Assembly (NCBI GenBank): GCA_038373885.1
Contig: JAWZYV010012252.1
Coordinates: 1,116,001-1,180,000 of the forward strand
DNA length: 64,000 nt
Reading direction: 5' to 3'
Source of the DNA: Cheiracanthium punctorium
Taxonomy: Eukaryota > Arthropoda > Arachnida > Araneae > Cheiracanthiidae
In this document: in pieces, positions 1-13,900 of the stretch
How the letters are laid out: each line of letters begins with the position of its first letter
Numbering within the stretch: the stretch's first letter is position 1
The notes under the pieces: generated by a model
What the model was told of the DNA's origin: nothing
Databases searched by the model: none
Seen by the model: the letters and a program-made list of their open reading frames with translations, nothing else
Translations under genes and position numbers: made by a program

Positions 1-1753
1 CTAGCTAATTTGTATTTCAAACATTTTTCGGAGCTATTTTGCTAAAGATATAACTTATGTGCCAGAGCTTCTTCGGTTTCTAGAATCCAGCCAAAAAAGA
101 GTATATGCAATATATATATATATATACACACCACCAAAAGTCGTCAGAACTTAAACATTTTCCGTAATTTGGGGGGGGGGGATGTACATACGATGACCGT
201 CGTCAAATTGATAGCGAATACTACGTATTATGTTACTTAGTATTTTTCACCTCGTGGCAACTTTCCTACGTTTTAAAAAAAATGCAATCTTCCTTTCATT
301 ATTATGGTTGCTGAAAAATCATATGGCTCAAAAATCGATAAGGGTAGTTCGAGCATTAAACAAAATACTTTGAAATTTTAAAATAGTAAATTTTTCATCA
401 AAGCCTTTTAACCTAATTATATTTCTAAGCCATTTTTAAACTCATGATGTCGAAATGGCATCAATCTCAGTTGCGATATCTAACATGAATTAGTGAAAGA
501 AGAAGGAAAAAAACCTGACATTTTACTTTTATACAGCATCTGATGATCTGGAAATATATTATTTCGCTCGTGGTGTAATTTTTTGTCAAAGCGTTGCTGT
601 TTAACATCATTATTTTGTTTTTAAAGCTGTTCATAAGTCCTCTGATGACTATCCTTTTTGAAAAGGAGCACCCTTAACGGTATATTTCAAAAATGATCGT
701 TTCATTCCGGTACACAAATACAAATAAACTAATTATGTTAAGCACTTCAAAAATTTTAGAATTTCTCTTTACAAGTTGTACTATGCACTTAAATTAGAGA
801 TAAATCTATATCAGATATAAAACTTTTGGGAAAAAAATTCTTAAAAATCGGGAGATTTTGCAGAAAGTGTCACTGAAAAATTTTGCTGTGCAATTTCATT
901 TTTAAGAATTTTTTCATTAAATTTCATAAAAGGCGCATTTTTTTCTATTTATCTCAGTATATAGGGCAGCTTATAAAGAATCGTAATGGATTTTTTCAAC
1001 TTCCTGCCGAAAATAGTTTTGTCTTTCTACGTGCGTACCAACACTTTGAGATATATTTTGTTTCTTTGAAATACACTCTTAGTAGCAGCACCATTTGGCT
1101 TGGTTGGTATTCACTATTAACAAGTTGTAAAAATTTATAGATTTTTCTGTTATTTTAAATCATAACCACTATACTGATAGCACTTGAATGAAGTTTGGCA
1201 TGTACAAAATTTTTTGAGAGAAGGTTCCCGAACAAGGGAATATTTAATGTTAATGATGCATATTAATTAATAGATCATCATTCTATTAATGCATTGATTA
1301 TTTATCAATCATAATTAATTACTATTAATTAATTATAACACCATACCTCCCACATACCCAGAAAGTTTAACACATCCTATTTATCGGTTACACAATAACC
1401 CGGGCCCCCCTTCTCTTGAGACAGGCGGGCCCTTACCCTCCCAGTCCGGGGCTGGACATAACTCTAGTCATTTATACTTAAGATGTTGAAGCATATGAAC
1501 ATCAGTTTTATCTAGATTTTACTTTTTTTTTTTAATGTTGTAGCTAAGAGTTAAGAATGATTAACTGTACAGCATTCAAAATATTCTTGTAATGATTTTA
1601 AAAATTTACTTCAATAGCACTCTTTTGAAAAGGGAGATCAAAGGAGCATATGAATGTTTGAAGAAAAGCAAAACAAGATAAGTTTCTTGTAAAAAAAAAA
1701 AAAAAGTGCATTATATCTCTTTAAAAAACTCTTGAACTTTTAACTTTTTATAC
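1..1753. other. Intron or 3' part of receptor gene A, no exon recognised
   Basis: This stretch lies downstream of the M1/pore exon of gene A. I looked on the minus strand for the missing M3, S2 and M4 exons and found no convincing match, so they probably lie beyond base 1. It holds a short TA microsatellite near 110-125, a G run at 171-180, and a GC-rich patch near 1398-1453 that resembles a decayed transposon end. The open frames here are short and AT-rich and look non-coding. Confidence 0.4.
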
Positions 1754-1902
1754 CTGCCTTCTGAGCACATGGATCCTAACATATACCAAAATATTTTATC
1801 AAACTTGTAAGCTTTTCTGAAGTATAAAATGCCATAAGCTCTGCCAAATCCATACAAGAGAAACAGAAAGCTAAGCAATATAAAAAGCACCATCAGCCAT
1901 AC
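1754..1902 (-). CDS. Gene A exon: membrane helix M1 and pore segment
   Basis: The exon starts after acceptor TTTCCAG and encodes VWLMVLFILLSF and onward (49 codons plus 2 bases). A strongly hydrophobic helix (M1) is followed by a basic linker and then the re-entrant pore segment ending GSMCSEG. The family usually has Gln-Gly here (the Q/R-site region); this gene has Glu-Gly preceded by Ser. The donor used is AG|GTATAA, giving phase 2. In gene B the equivalent intron lies four bases earlier and is phase 1, so either the splice site has slid or gene A uses a GC donor at GAAG|GCAGGT. Confidence is high for the exon and moderate for its 3' edge. Confidence 0.87.
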
Positions 1903-4900
1903 CTGGAAAGAAAATTATATTGTACAATGTATTTTTTATGTAACAAAACATATTTTATTTAAAGTTCTGAATATACTTTCTCTAAAAAATGTTATAGGCA
2001 TAATAAGTTTGTAAAATTTTGAAAGATTAAAAAAAAAACAGTTAACTAAGGTAATCAGATAAAACAGATTTTTCAGGTATTTCATGTGTGCCAGTTCTGA
2101 TACTACTTTTGAAGTAAAAGTACTCAGATCTTCCCATTGGAAAATCTGAGTACTGAGTATTTCTATGGAAGAAAAAGGTGTTAACACTAGAGCAGCCGGA
2201 GGGTCAAAATGACCCCTGTTGGCTGATTTAGGTATTTCTATAATTATTTATTTTACTTATTAAAATAGAAATGTAAAAATTTATCACAACACGCTTGGAA
2301 GAATTTTAGGGAAAGTAGAAAAATGAGCTGTGGTGTTAAACTGTATATTAAAATAAAGCTTGATATTGGGAAAAGGGTCAAAATGACCCCCAACGGCCCT
2401 TAGTGTTAATCTTGACTTATAGATCTTCATTTAAATTATACAATCTGTTATTTGCATTCGTAAAAATTCAAAGCCTTTATGAACATAAAAATCTGAACAC
2501 TTCCTGTATTTCTAGGTAGTAAAATCTAAGGTTTTGAATAAGTTTTACTTCACTATGGGAATTCTGTACTAAAGAAGTTGCACAACATCATGTAATATCT
2601 ACAAAATTTTAGTTTGAGTTGAGTACAAATCCGGGTTCCTACATCGGTTTGTTGGTGTGGTGAAAATTATCTTGAAAGGTTCAATTTAAAAAAAAAAAAT
2701 TCTGATTTCTGTATAGTTCACTTTTAAAGAAAGAACAAGTTTCAATTACACAGAAATGGAGGAGGGAATATATTTTTAATCTAAAAAAATGGTCAGTCTG
2801 ACATATATAAAAATGAGCATAAGTCCAATGTTACTTCTGTTCAAAGTTAATATCAATTCAAATCATATATCGTTGTTAATATCATATCAATGTTCAGAAT
2901 CAGAGCCGTGCTTAGGGGGTGGCAAACTGGGCAACCTCCCAGAGCAGCTAAAAAAATTGAATTCATGACTATCAAGTAGTCAAAAAAACTACTTGACTTA
3001 GAGCTCAAAACTGCACATGAGTAAGCATTGCTGAGAAAGAATACAGGATTTGCAATTATGTGTGTAGCGTAGCTTTCTTTTACAAATTTACAGCACGGTA
3101 AGTAGCTAGAATGCAGCTTTTATATTATGGAAACGTACTGCATTAAAATCTTTATTAATTAATCAAATTTACTTAATTAAAGTCAGTAGCAGCAACAGGT
3201 TTTTACTGGGGGAGGGGGGCAGGTAAAGATCCACTGTTTAGTAAGTAGATAAATTTGAAAGGCCTGCAATTATTTTTTGTCATTGGCCGCTAAATGTGTT
3301 CCGCCCAGGGCCGCTAAAACCCTAAAAACGTCCCTGTTCAACTGTACAAACTGCTAAAATACTTCGCTCTCAGTAAAAGAAACTATGTTTTACAGTAAAT
3401 ATGAATTAATGAAAGTGTGCAATAATTTTTATCTCAATTTTTATATCATTTATTTTCAAGAGAGTTGAATAAATGAGAAATTAAATCTTTGCAAATAATT
3501 ATTGTAAATTTAAAAAAAAATCAATTTTCAAGAAATGTCAAAGAGGTGCCAGTATAAACCTCCTCAATGGGAAAGATAATGTCTAATCTTACATTCAATT
3601 ATTCTGGTTTTTTTTTTTTTTTTTTTAAGAAAAGGTTTCTAGTTAAAGTAGAATTTGTCTTAAACGGACCATTCTACTGACCTAAAACATATTTTCTGGT
3701 CCCTGGACCTATTATCTGTTTAAAATAAACATGTATTTGAAGGTGGAAATGTTTAGATTAAAGATAAATCAGTGGAATAAACAGGTTTTACTGAATATTT
3801 TTAGTTTATTTTTCCTTTATCCTAAATGGGTTTTTCTTATCAGATTTTCTTACTTGAAATTATAAAAACTATTTATGGTTCCAGAAAAAGTATAGTAGAG
3901 TCCATAAATAAAATACTCATGAAGCTTATCTTAATAAAAATGAATACTGTTCTCGTAAGGTTGTTATAAAAATCGTCACACTGTTTCCGGTTATTTTTAA
4001 CAACAAATTATGCAAGAGATTAAAAAATTTAAAAAAAAAACTGTAATGGTTCTCCGAATCTGCGCATGTACTGTTATAAACACTAAACTTGTGTATTTTG
4101 AAACGTTCAGAAAAATTTCGTAAGTATTGAAAGGAGATTGCAATATTAGCTTTTGCACAACTCTCTTGTAGGCTCTGACAATCGTACGTACTCGGCCACT
4201 TGGGTCTGTGCTGTGGGCCCTACATGCAGATAAAGTCAAAAGTTGTTTTTAGATTAAGTGTTCAGGGGCACAAAATTTAAAAAGTGGCCTCTAGGCATGA
4301 AAATATTATAGTCAAGCCCTACATCATCCAGTTAGAGAAATATTTCTGAATGTTTTATAATTTCAGTTTACCATTTGTATAATTGCTTGCGTATAGACAT
4401 CTTCAATTTTTTTAAACTATTCAAGTTTAAAAATATTATCCAATATTCAACTATTCAATATATTTAAACTATTCAAGAGCTACATTTCTTTCTCAAAAGA
4501 ACAGCCTTAGAACAACACCATGGTATAAGAAACTACGTAAGTGCTGCTTTGTTCTGTTTAAAGTTTGTTTGATTATCAATATACAATAATGTCTGTTCAA
4601 CTATATTATTACCGTATTTTTTTGTTTGTTTATTTATAAATTTCTTGAACATACTGCAATAGTACCACCATCATTTTTAACATTTATAGAGTGGTCATCT
4701 AATGTTGTTTGGATTACTCGACAGTTTATGCTGTTTAAGGATTTTAATTTTGGAATTATAAAATTACTTACGTCATAGTTAAAGGGAAGTATAACAGCAT
4801 ATGTTTTTGGTTTAACGCCTGGAGTCTTGCTTATAATCACACTTCTTTGAACATCGTAGGGAAAAGAAAATGAAGTGGCTTCATATCTCTGATGTGTAAT

Positions 4901-7900
4901 AGTAATGCAGCCTGATGCGATATCAGCTTCCTGTTGAAAAGAATAATTAAAATACAAATATTTCTGGTTTATAAATTTGATAAAGCAAATAATCGTAATC
5001 GTTAGCTATTTGATAAAGCAAATTTTAGAAAAGCTAATTATATTGTGTCTTACATGGTAGCGTTTATAAAAGTTAACAAACTTGCATAAAAAATGGTCCA
5101 ATTGTTAAAATGTTGGCGATTTGTGCTATGCCACTGAACTATACCAGATAAAAGAAGGCCAATATAAAACGTCCGACGACGTGACGCTGGGGTAAAGGGA
5201 GAAAAAAAAAAAAAAACTCCTCCGCTTTTGCTATCATTAGTAAAAAAGGCTTATAGCAGTTGTGATCCGTTAGCCGCGCTGTGAATTAAACTTTTAAAAA
5301 TGGTGTTTAAAAGGAGAATAATGCTCTTATTTCGTGAACTAATAATGTTTTCTGCAAACTTTTAACATCCAAACAGCTATCCTAACCATTATTTGAATAT
5401 AAAACGCACCCCCCCCTTTATCCCCTTTCTTTTTGAATCCGGAATAACCGAATGATCTGACAGACGATTTTTAATTTTTCTTTTGAAGCCAGTGTGAAGG
5501 AACTCCTCTGATAATTTTTTAGAATTTCTTGTGAAGAATTGACAAGTATCTGTCTACTAAATCTGCTGAAGGCCGTCCGAAAGGGGCAGTCGTGCTTAAA
5601 TTACGTAATAAATGTATGTATTTTTTGCTTCATACCTTAGGATGCTCTGCGTATTTAATCTGACAGTAACTTTAATTTTATTGTTAGCAGTTATAAACAT
5701 AAAAATAAGATATTTCATTTGATTAGTATAAATACTATTCACGCTTTCAGAACTATAAAGAATGTTTAAGTAATTGTAAAAGCATGTATGTAATCAGTAG
5801 CTTGAATTCCTTTTGTATAGTGAAATTACTACTTATTGGTTGTAAATATAAAAGATAATTACGTTTACTTGTTCTTATTGCATTTACATTCAGTGCCAGC
5901 TTGTGGGTTATTCAAATATAGGTTCACAAAATAAATTACGAAAATTATATATGCAGATACGACGCACAAGTTAAAATATATTGGCGTTTTCAGCAGTTAA
6001 AGGAAAACAATGCATGCAACTGAAAGAAAAAAGTAATCTTTCTTACATTTTGTCACCAAGTTAAGTTTTAACAAAAGTGTTGTCTTGATTTTTTATTTCA
6101 ATTTTTTTTTCAAAGAATACTATTGAAAAATGTAATTCCTTTAGCTCCGAAACTTATTTTACTTCTATCTTAATTATTTACACTAGTTCGTACAAAATAA
6201 TGTTGTGAAAAATGATAAAAATAAAGAAAATATTATGAAAATGAAAAAACAAAAATGGATTAACTAACCGAACATGACAAATCAAGGGAGAAGAGATAAC
6301 GGCAAAAAATCGTCCGAGAGTGCACTAAAAATGTGCGAACGGAGTGATATTAGCAGTGCCTTACTTCTCCCGCCACTCTCTCCGCGTCTTTTCTCAGAGA
6401 GCGGTTCAGAAGGCTATTTAGTCGATCGCACGTGTGAGTGACGAAATACTATTCTGTAGTAACCTACGATACAGTGTGTCAGCCATAATAAATATGGTTA
6501 ATAATGGTGGGGATGGGGGAAAAGTAAAACTCACAGAAATCTAGAAGCGTACTTAATATATTTTTTATTTAATTTGTTAATGTGTTTACTTTTTAGTTTT
6601 TCCTCTGAGGGTTATGTGCTCAAATGGAGGAGCCGCCTATTGTTTACATTAGTGATACATAGATTATATGTCATACTTATTAATGAGAAATCTTCGTAAT
6701 AACGGTAGTTATATACAGGGTGTCCAGTACTAACGATGTCCAATGGCTATTTTCTAAACTGTTAGTCAGAGGCACATAGTTCAAATTGCAAAAATGCTTT
6801 AAACTGCATAATCTATTATATCGGAAGCAATCGAAGTCAATATATCAATTCCTATAAAAATTACGAAATTTAAATTTTTATACGGTCCCCCCCCCCCCGA
6901 TCCTCTCAGTTATAATTAGAAAAATTTCCCTATACAATTTCACGCACAGTTTAAAAAAAAAAAAAAAAAAATCGTCCTTCTACGACCAAAATTCACCGAG
7001 TTACAGCTGCTTAAAGCTTTTCGAGATGCGAAATAGGGGTTGTATACAACATGAATTTGAGAAAAATTAATGCTCATGGTTTTGAGCCTTGTAATATTTA
7101 TTAGCAATTTTGAAAAATTGCTAATAAATATTACAGTAAACAAAATATAATAAAAAATATTTATTTTATATAAATATAAGATAAATATTTTGTTGAAATC
7201 AGGCAGATTCAGGTACTTGACAGCTATGCCTTACTTCCTTTTTTTTTTGGAATATTTATTTTATAAATATAGTATATGCAGTGGCGTAGCCAGAAATTTT
7301 TCGGGGGGGGGGTGCGGAGAGTTACGACTACTGCAACTCATATATATGTATACGTGTGTGGGATAATGGAGTGAAAAATATACATTTTGTACGGCAGAAA
7401 ATTCCTCATGGGGGGTTATGACCCCCCTACCCCACCCTCTTTGTCTACGCACTGAGTATATGGTTATTTTATTCATCAATGCAATGCTCTTTTAGAATGG
7501 AATTTGTAGACTTACTCCTCTTGCCACCATTCCTATAAGTCCAGTCCAATTCCCTCTTTTAAGACGACCCCATTCACCATCCGGAGGTCGCACAATCTCA
7601 TACCTGAAAATTGAGTGTAACGAATTAAACATATTAAAATCTTATTCGTATTGTAAGAATTCTGCAATTTACATGTTTTAGTAGTAACATAAGCTACCTT
7701 TGATTAGGGAGAGGCATCTACAGTAAAATTTTTGATCCTGGAGCAATTGGTCGAGACCGAAAACCAGGCCCTCATTATCGCACGGGCTCTTGGGGGCCGT
7801 TCCCTGGGCACTGCATGCAGATAGTGTCCAAAATTGGAGTTAAAGTTAACTTAGCTAAATGCATAAGGGCACAAACAGGGTGTCCATGGGTGACTAAAAA

Positions 7901-10900
7901 GGCGACTTTTGCTACTAATTTAACGATAAGGCGACTTGGGCGACTTTTTTGAATAAAAACGTCATTTTCATATTATTTTCAAGTTTTTGGCTACTTGTAC
8001 CCTATTACAGGCGAATAATTTGGATTCGGTTTTTATCAACCTTGTTTTCTTTTCAGTTACGATAGGTCATTCATCACAGTGGCGGCTACTGGGTTATTTA
8101 AATGGAGGTTCACAAAACAAATTTCGAAAATTAAATATGCAGATACGACGCAACTTACACGTTCTCAGAAGTTAAAGAAAAACAATGCATGCAACTTAAA
8201 AAATTATAGTCTTACATTTCGCCATCTGGCTAAGGTTTCGCAAATGTGTTGGCTTGCGTAATTTCATTTCTTTTTTTCTTTCCAAAGACAATGTTGAAAA
8301 ATGTGATTGCTTCAGCTCCGAAACACTTATTTTACTGAATCTTAATTATTTATACTATTTCGTAAAAATTTTGTACTGGAAAATGACAAAAATAAAGAAA
8401 ATAATAAGAAACTGGGGAAAATGGATTAACAGACCGAACATAACAAACCAAGGGCGAATTCGGAAGAGATAACTGCAAAAAAATGGTCGGCGCTTTCCTG
8501 TTGGTGTATGGTGACATCTCCATTGACTGGCGCAGAGACCTCTACATCATTCGAGATGGACCTCTGACTGGTCGCCGATATAGGGATGAGATCCTCAGAC
8601 CTATTGTAGTCCCTTACGCTGCAGCAATCTTAGATGACTTCATTTTAATGGACGATAACTGCAGGCCACATCGTGCTAACCTGGTGGAGGATTTCCTTTT
8701 CGAGGAAGGAATCGTACGAATGGAATGGCCAGCGTGTTCTCCAGACATGAATCCAATAGAGCACGTTTGGGACGCTCTGGTAAGACGAGTTGCTGGCCGC
8801 CAACCCCCCCAAACTCTCCAAGAACTGGAAAGAGCTCTTCTGGAAGAGTGGGACAGAATACCCCAACTCGTGATTAATAGCCTCATTGACTCCATGTCTC
8901 AAAGGTGTTCAACGTTGCTGGCCGTCCGTGGAAACCATAACCCCTACAGAAAATGATTTCCTTTGAAGAAAACACCTTTTCTTATTCTTTTTTTCTCATG
9001 TGCACAAATTGTGTTTTTCTCCTTTTCTACACAAATGCGCAATAAAATGCTTTTTTTTCTGCCAAACATGTGTAAGTTATTCTCATATAACCTACTACGT
9101 CTGTCGACCATGTATCAATCAGCTAAAAAGTTTCCCAGATACAAGATCCACCTAAAACCGCAATATCCTTTAATTGTTTTGAGCAGTGTATATAGGGGCT
9201 GTATACAGGGGCACAAAATTCGATAAATGCCCTGGGCACAAAAATGCCATAGTCAGATTCTGCCGAAAGCAATATCTATCATTAAACAGTTTTAAGGTTC
9301 ATGTCGAAGTATTTTTATTTAATCAAAAAACCTATTAGAGTCTGGAAATGTTTATGTCTTAGAGAAAATTTCACTTTATATAGAATCCTGAAAGATTTTA
9401 TTGTGTTTATCCGATGAGTATTTTGCATTTATCTTAAGATACTTCAGAAAACGGGGGGAAAAACCTTCAGAGTTTGGTTTTCTAAATTCAGGAAGATTTT
9501 TTTTTTAAGTTTCAGATTTTAATAATGAACTAAATTAAAATATATTTCTCTCAATTTCGTTTATGGAGATGCGCATTTTTATGAAGTTATCATGTATACT
9601 AAGCATGATATGATTTGAAAGTGTTTTGTGATTGTGTTATCTTCTAAATTTATTCGCTTTTCGATACTCGTGGGTCGGAGATAATCAATAAGCCTCAGAT
9701 CTGTCTAAATATGGGTCAAAAAATTTCCATTACTCTCTTCCAATTTATATCCCCATAAATTATAACATTTTTCTGGTCCATTTTGTTTTTCATAAATTAA
9801 TATTTTCCTTTGATTTTTAAATGTATTTTTATTTGTTTAATTAAAATTAATTCTATTGATTACACAGGGGCCGCCGCTTAATTGGATCACGTTCGTGTCA
9901 TAAAGCGGCTGATTCGAAAAAGCGGTGGCCTCGATTGAGGCTTTGAAAAGAGTGATTCCGTTGTGATTTGATTCGATAAAGCGGCGGCCACTGTATAGGG
10001 TAGGATTCCATCCTCTAAATTTTGATTACATTCTTTTTTACTTTTTATAAACTTTTCTTCCCTTAATTTTTCCACTGTTCTCCATGTTTCTTTAGTGATT
10101 AACAAACCATGTGCAAATATTTTAATGGATTTTAATTCTACCGATAATGTAGTTTAAAGCTGATAACTCACTGAATTCCGATCTTTTCTGCTATCATTCG
10201 AAGGATTTCGGCGTCTGGACCATCTTTCAGTTTCACCTGTCCATCTTCATTAATGTTTAAGGTTAAATAAGGAGGACTCTGGAAAAGATTAGTAAAACTT
10301 TTTAAAGTTAGTAAATTTTATAGTTAATGAAAATGTCTGTAGGTAACAATGAAATGCCACCTCAGATTGTATGGTGGTTAGTATGCCATTTTGTAGGATT
10401 ATGGGCCCGGGTTCGACTCCTGGCTTGGTCGTGGTTGTTAAATTGTCCGTCCCTTCGTAGGGTGTATCGTTGGGCACTTACCAGGTGCTAACATGATAAA
10501 ATGGTCTACGCTTCAGACCTTAGTAGTGGCCAATGCCTTGATAGCAAGTGCCCGACATTGGAGGGGGGGGGGGATGTAACGATGAAGTATTTTTTAACAG
10601 GCAACTTCTGAGCCGGTGTTTCTAAAACTGCAACACCATGAAGGAATCATCAGAATTTAATGAAATTCAATACATAAACAACTGGTATTGGTAAAAATAA
10701 ATGATTGAATTCTCAAAGAAAAAAAAAAAAGAAAAACAATATTAAATCAGTATATGGTATAGGCACCACTCGCTGCAATAAGTACTGCTATACGGCGTGG
10801 CATTGAATTTGAATATATATGTCTACCTCGTGAAGAGCATCTCATCTTGTTTGTATGCGTACCCAAAGTTCATCTGTAGGAACTGTAAGACGAGAATCAT

Positions 10901-13900
10901 GAGCGAGACGCCGACCAAAGAATTCCTTCACATGTTCAATAGGCAACATATTTAGCGAATACAGAAGCTGTACGCGATCTGCTGACACGGCGAAGACCCC
11001 TTGCAACATGTGGGCAGGCACCATCCTTTTAAAAGATAGCTCCAGGAATATCTTAACGGAAAGGAACGATTTCGGACTCCAGCACTTCACTCATGTACCT
11101 GTTGTTGTATAGATGACCCCACAAATCGTAGCAGCTGCGATCATTCATGGTATGCAATCGCATCCCAGACCCTAACTCTGGGTATTCATCCACAATGACG
11201 TTCGATAATGCACTCCCAAAGTTAGCATTCACCAGCATAGCGTCTAACACGAATGCGGGCATTATGGTACCACAAAGTAAAGTGGGATTCGTCAGAAAAA
11301 GCCACTTGTTGCCAATACGCACGCCAATCTCTATGTTCACGAGCCCATTGCAGCCGCAGGCGTAGATGGTTTTGAGTTAAGGGGATCATGTATTAAAGAT
11401 ATTTTGCACGCAGTTCACGGTGCAGCAGACGTCGGCGTATTGTTAAAGCAAAGAGTGATACTTGTAGTAGTTGACCTGTGTGCTGCCAACTGTCTAGATG
11501 AAGCTATTCGGTATGACAGTGCCATGCCTACCAGCTGTGTATCATCGCACGTTGACGTCACATTTCGGGGTCCATTCTCGGATTTCAGGATTCCAATTCT
11601 CGTTGGTCCACTTCTTCGAAACTCGCAGTGTTGCTGTTAAGATGGATTTATACTGGCCGTTCCTTTCCGCTCAGACTTCGCTCCACCGTTATTTGCCGTT
11701 TTCAAACATTGGCTGTCCCATAGAGTTTTTTCACGTGACGTCACTGAAATTTATTTTAGGTCAACTCGGATATTTAGGGATACAAACCCATGTTTTCGGC
11801 CAATGACCATTCTCAAATGAACGAATGTTGGATCAAAAAAGTTGGTTGCTAAGGTGTGACGTAGTGATAATGACGTAGGTGAAAGAGCTCTTTAGACATC
11901 TAATGCAATAGGCAGCGCATCCTGCAACCTTTCGTGTGCACAAGATTACTATCACCTGATTATTTTCCCTCATAATAGCACCGAAAGAGCAATAACTGTC
12001 TCAAGCTGGCTGCATCAGTCTAACAGTCACGTGGTGCATCCTTGTTACTGCGTTACATATGTATTGGCCATAGGATACGCTGTCTACCTAGGGTGACCAT
12101 ACGTCCTCGAAATTCGAGTACAGTCCCCAAATAAAGATATTTTTTTTACTTTGTACCCAAAAATACCTTGATTTCTTGGGGCCATATGCCGGCGAAGTGT
12201 GACGTCATATCAATGCTCTAGAAACGCTGTCCTCTAATTGGCTGTATGTTGAATATCTATTTTTACCAGATATTCTACAAACCCTCAGTGATATCCGCGT
12301 GGAGGCTGCTGTGCTCCGCTGAGTGACGTCATCGCGTCGACGTAAAGGAACGGAATGGCCAGTATTAATTAAGCTTTAGGCTTCATATGAGCTGCTACTG
12401 CGAAAGGAGAATCCCTTCACGAAGGTCGATAATCGTCCCCCATTCAAACTCCGTCAGTTGTTGAAATGTCGCCCTTTTTCGTCAAAGAGGCATAGTTAGA
12501 TTAAGGTGACTATATTTTTGAACGTAAAATTGAGAACATGGCCCCAAATTTGAAACTAAATTGAGGACATTTTATAATTAATGAAATAATTAATGATAAT
12601 CTAATTAAAAACAATGTAATAATTAAAAATTGTTCCCAGTTGCTTTTTTGCATTTTCGGGACAAATAGCAAAAAAGCACAGGAATTGGGGACTGTCCCCG
12701 AAAATTAGGGACGTATGGTCACCTTAACCCATTTATGCCTAGCGTCCCTTTTTTGGGACGGCATTATCGCTATCATTCGAAAACGTTATTTATTTTTCCT
12801 AGCCTTTATTCGCGAGTATTGAATCTCAATTCCACAAAATATTTTAATACGGCAAGTAGGATGTTGACATTTCAATTTTTATACATAACGATTTTAAATG
12901 AAATCATCCCTTGTTCAAAAAGTTGACATCAGAAATTTATCAATTACTTCTGGTGTTAGCAAAAATCGAAGAAAGTCGCAAAAATATCCAGGCACGAATG
13001 GGTTAAGTTAGATCTCACCTAACGCCAGGGCCGGCCTAAGGGTCCTCAGGCGAAGCGCAAGAGCAGGATAGAAAAGAGCGGTGCCTCTTTAAATCATGTC
13101 TTATGTAAGTTACTACCAGCACTGCTAGTACATATTAGCTTTATTTCTCTGCTTTCTCGAGATATATTACAACCATCTACCAAGCTCGGTCTAGTGTGAT
13201 AGCAAAAAAAATGGGCCTGGAGCGGGGCTTCTTTAAGCGCGTGGCCTTAGGCGATCGCCTACATTCGCACCACCCTTGGACCGGCCCTGCTAACGCGTAC
13301 CACTAGCAGATACTATTTTCGACGTCTTGATACAGTGGTTTCAGCAGCAGTTCAGAATGCTCTGCTCAGTTTACAGGTGCTTGGTGTGTCTAAAATTTTA
13401 ATCATTTGCATAATACACTATACTTTACATGTGCTGAAAATTTCAGCTCACTTGTGTTATTCCTTCACGGTGTTGCATTTTTCAGACACAAGAATTTATT
13501 AAAAACTTTTACATTCGTTACCATTGTATAAACATTACGAATTCATTATCTATTTTCAAACAATTAACTGATAGAATAATTCTATTCACTCTAAAGATCA
13601 GTTGATGTTAACGGGATGCTCAGGAGACTCATAAAGTTCTCTGTTGTAAAGCGAGTATTTTTTATTTTTTTTACACAAACATACTAGAACTTTTTCAGAG
13701 TTATTCCTTAAAGATGGTCTGCATGGCTTGGTGACACTTTAGTATCAAAGTATATTTGAGAACAGTTTTCCAACAATGAGCTATGTTGAATAAGACATAA
13801 TTATCGAAAGAAAAATTAAGATATATATAAGTTTATTCAATTACCTCAAACTGAAACATGAAGTTTGCTGATGAAATCGAAAGTGGGTTTTTATTTGAAT

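Larger units (their letters stand above)
10618..13491 (-). mobile_element. Old Tc1-like element, expanded by nested insertions
   Basis: Inverted ends: TGTTTCTAAAACTGCAACAC followed by CATGAAGGAAT on the left, and (reverse complement) TGTGTCTGAAAAATGCAACA followed by CCGTGAAGGAAT on the right, decaying over about 50 bases. Between them lies a broken minus-strand Tc1 transposase (10842-11640) and at least four younger MITEs (11653-12362, 12505-12723, 12728-13002, 13026-13289). The original element would have been about 1.5 kb. Confidence 0.6.

Noticed and set aside
1936..2187. Possible extra exon between S1 and M1 of gene A
   Set aside because: In gene B the S1 exon joins M1 directly in phase 0, and the gene A exons do the same. 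The frame here overlaps the start of a MITE.
10410..10420. Candidate tRNA genes from B-box hits (also near 35610 and 62614)
   Set aside because: B boxes are good but acceptor and anticodon stems do not form; SINE-type repeats explain them better.
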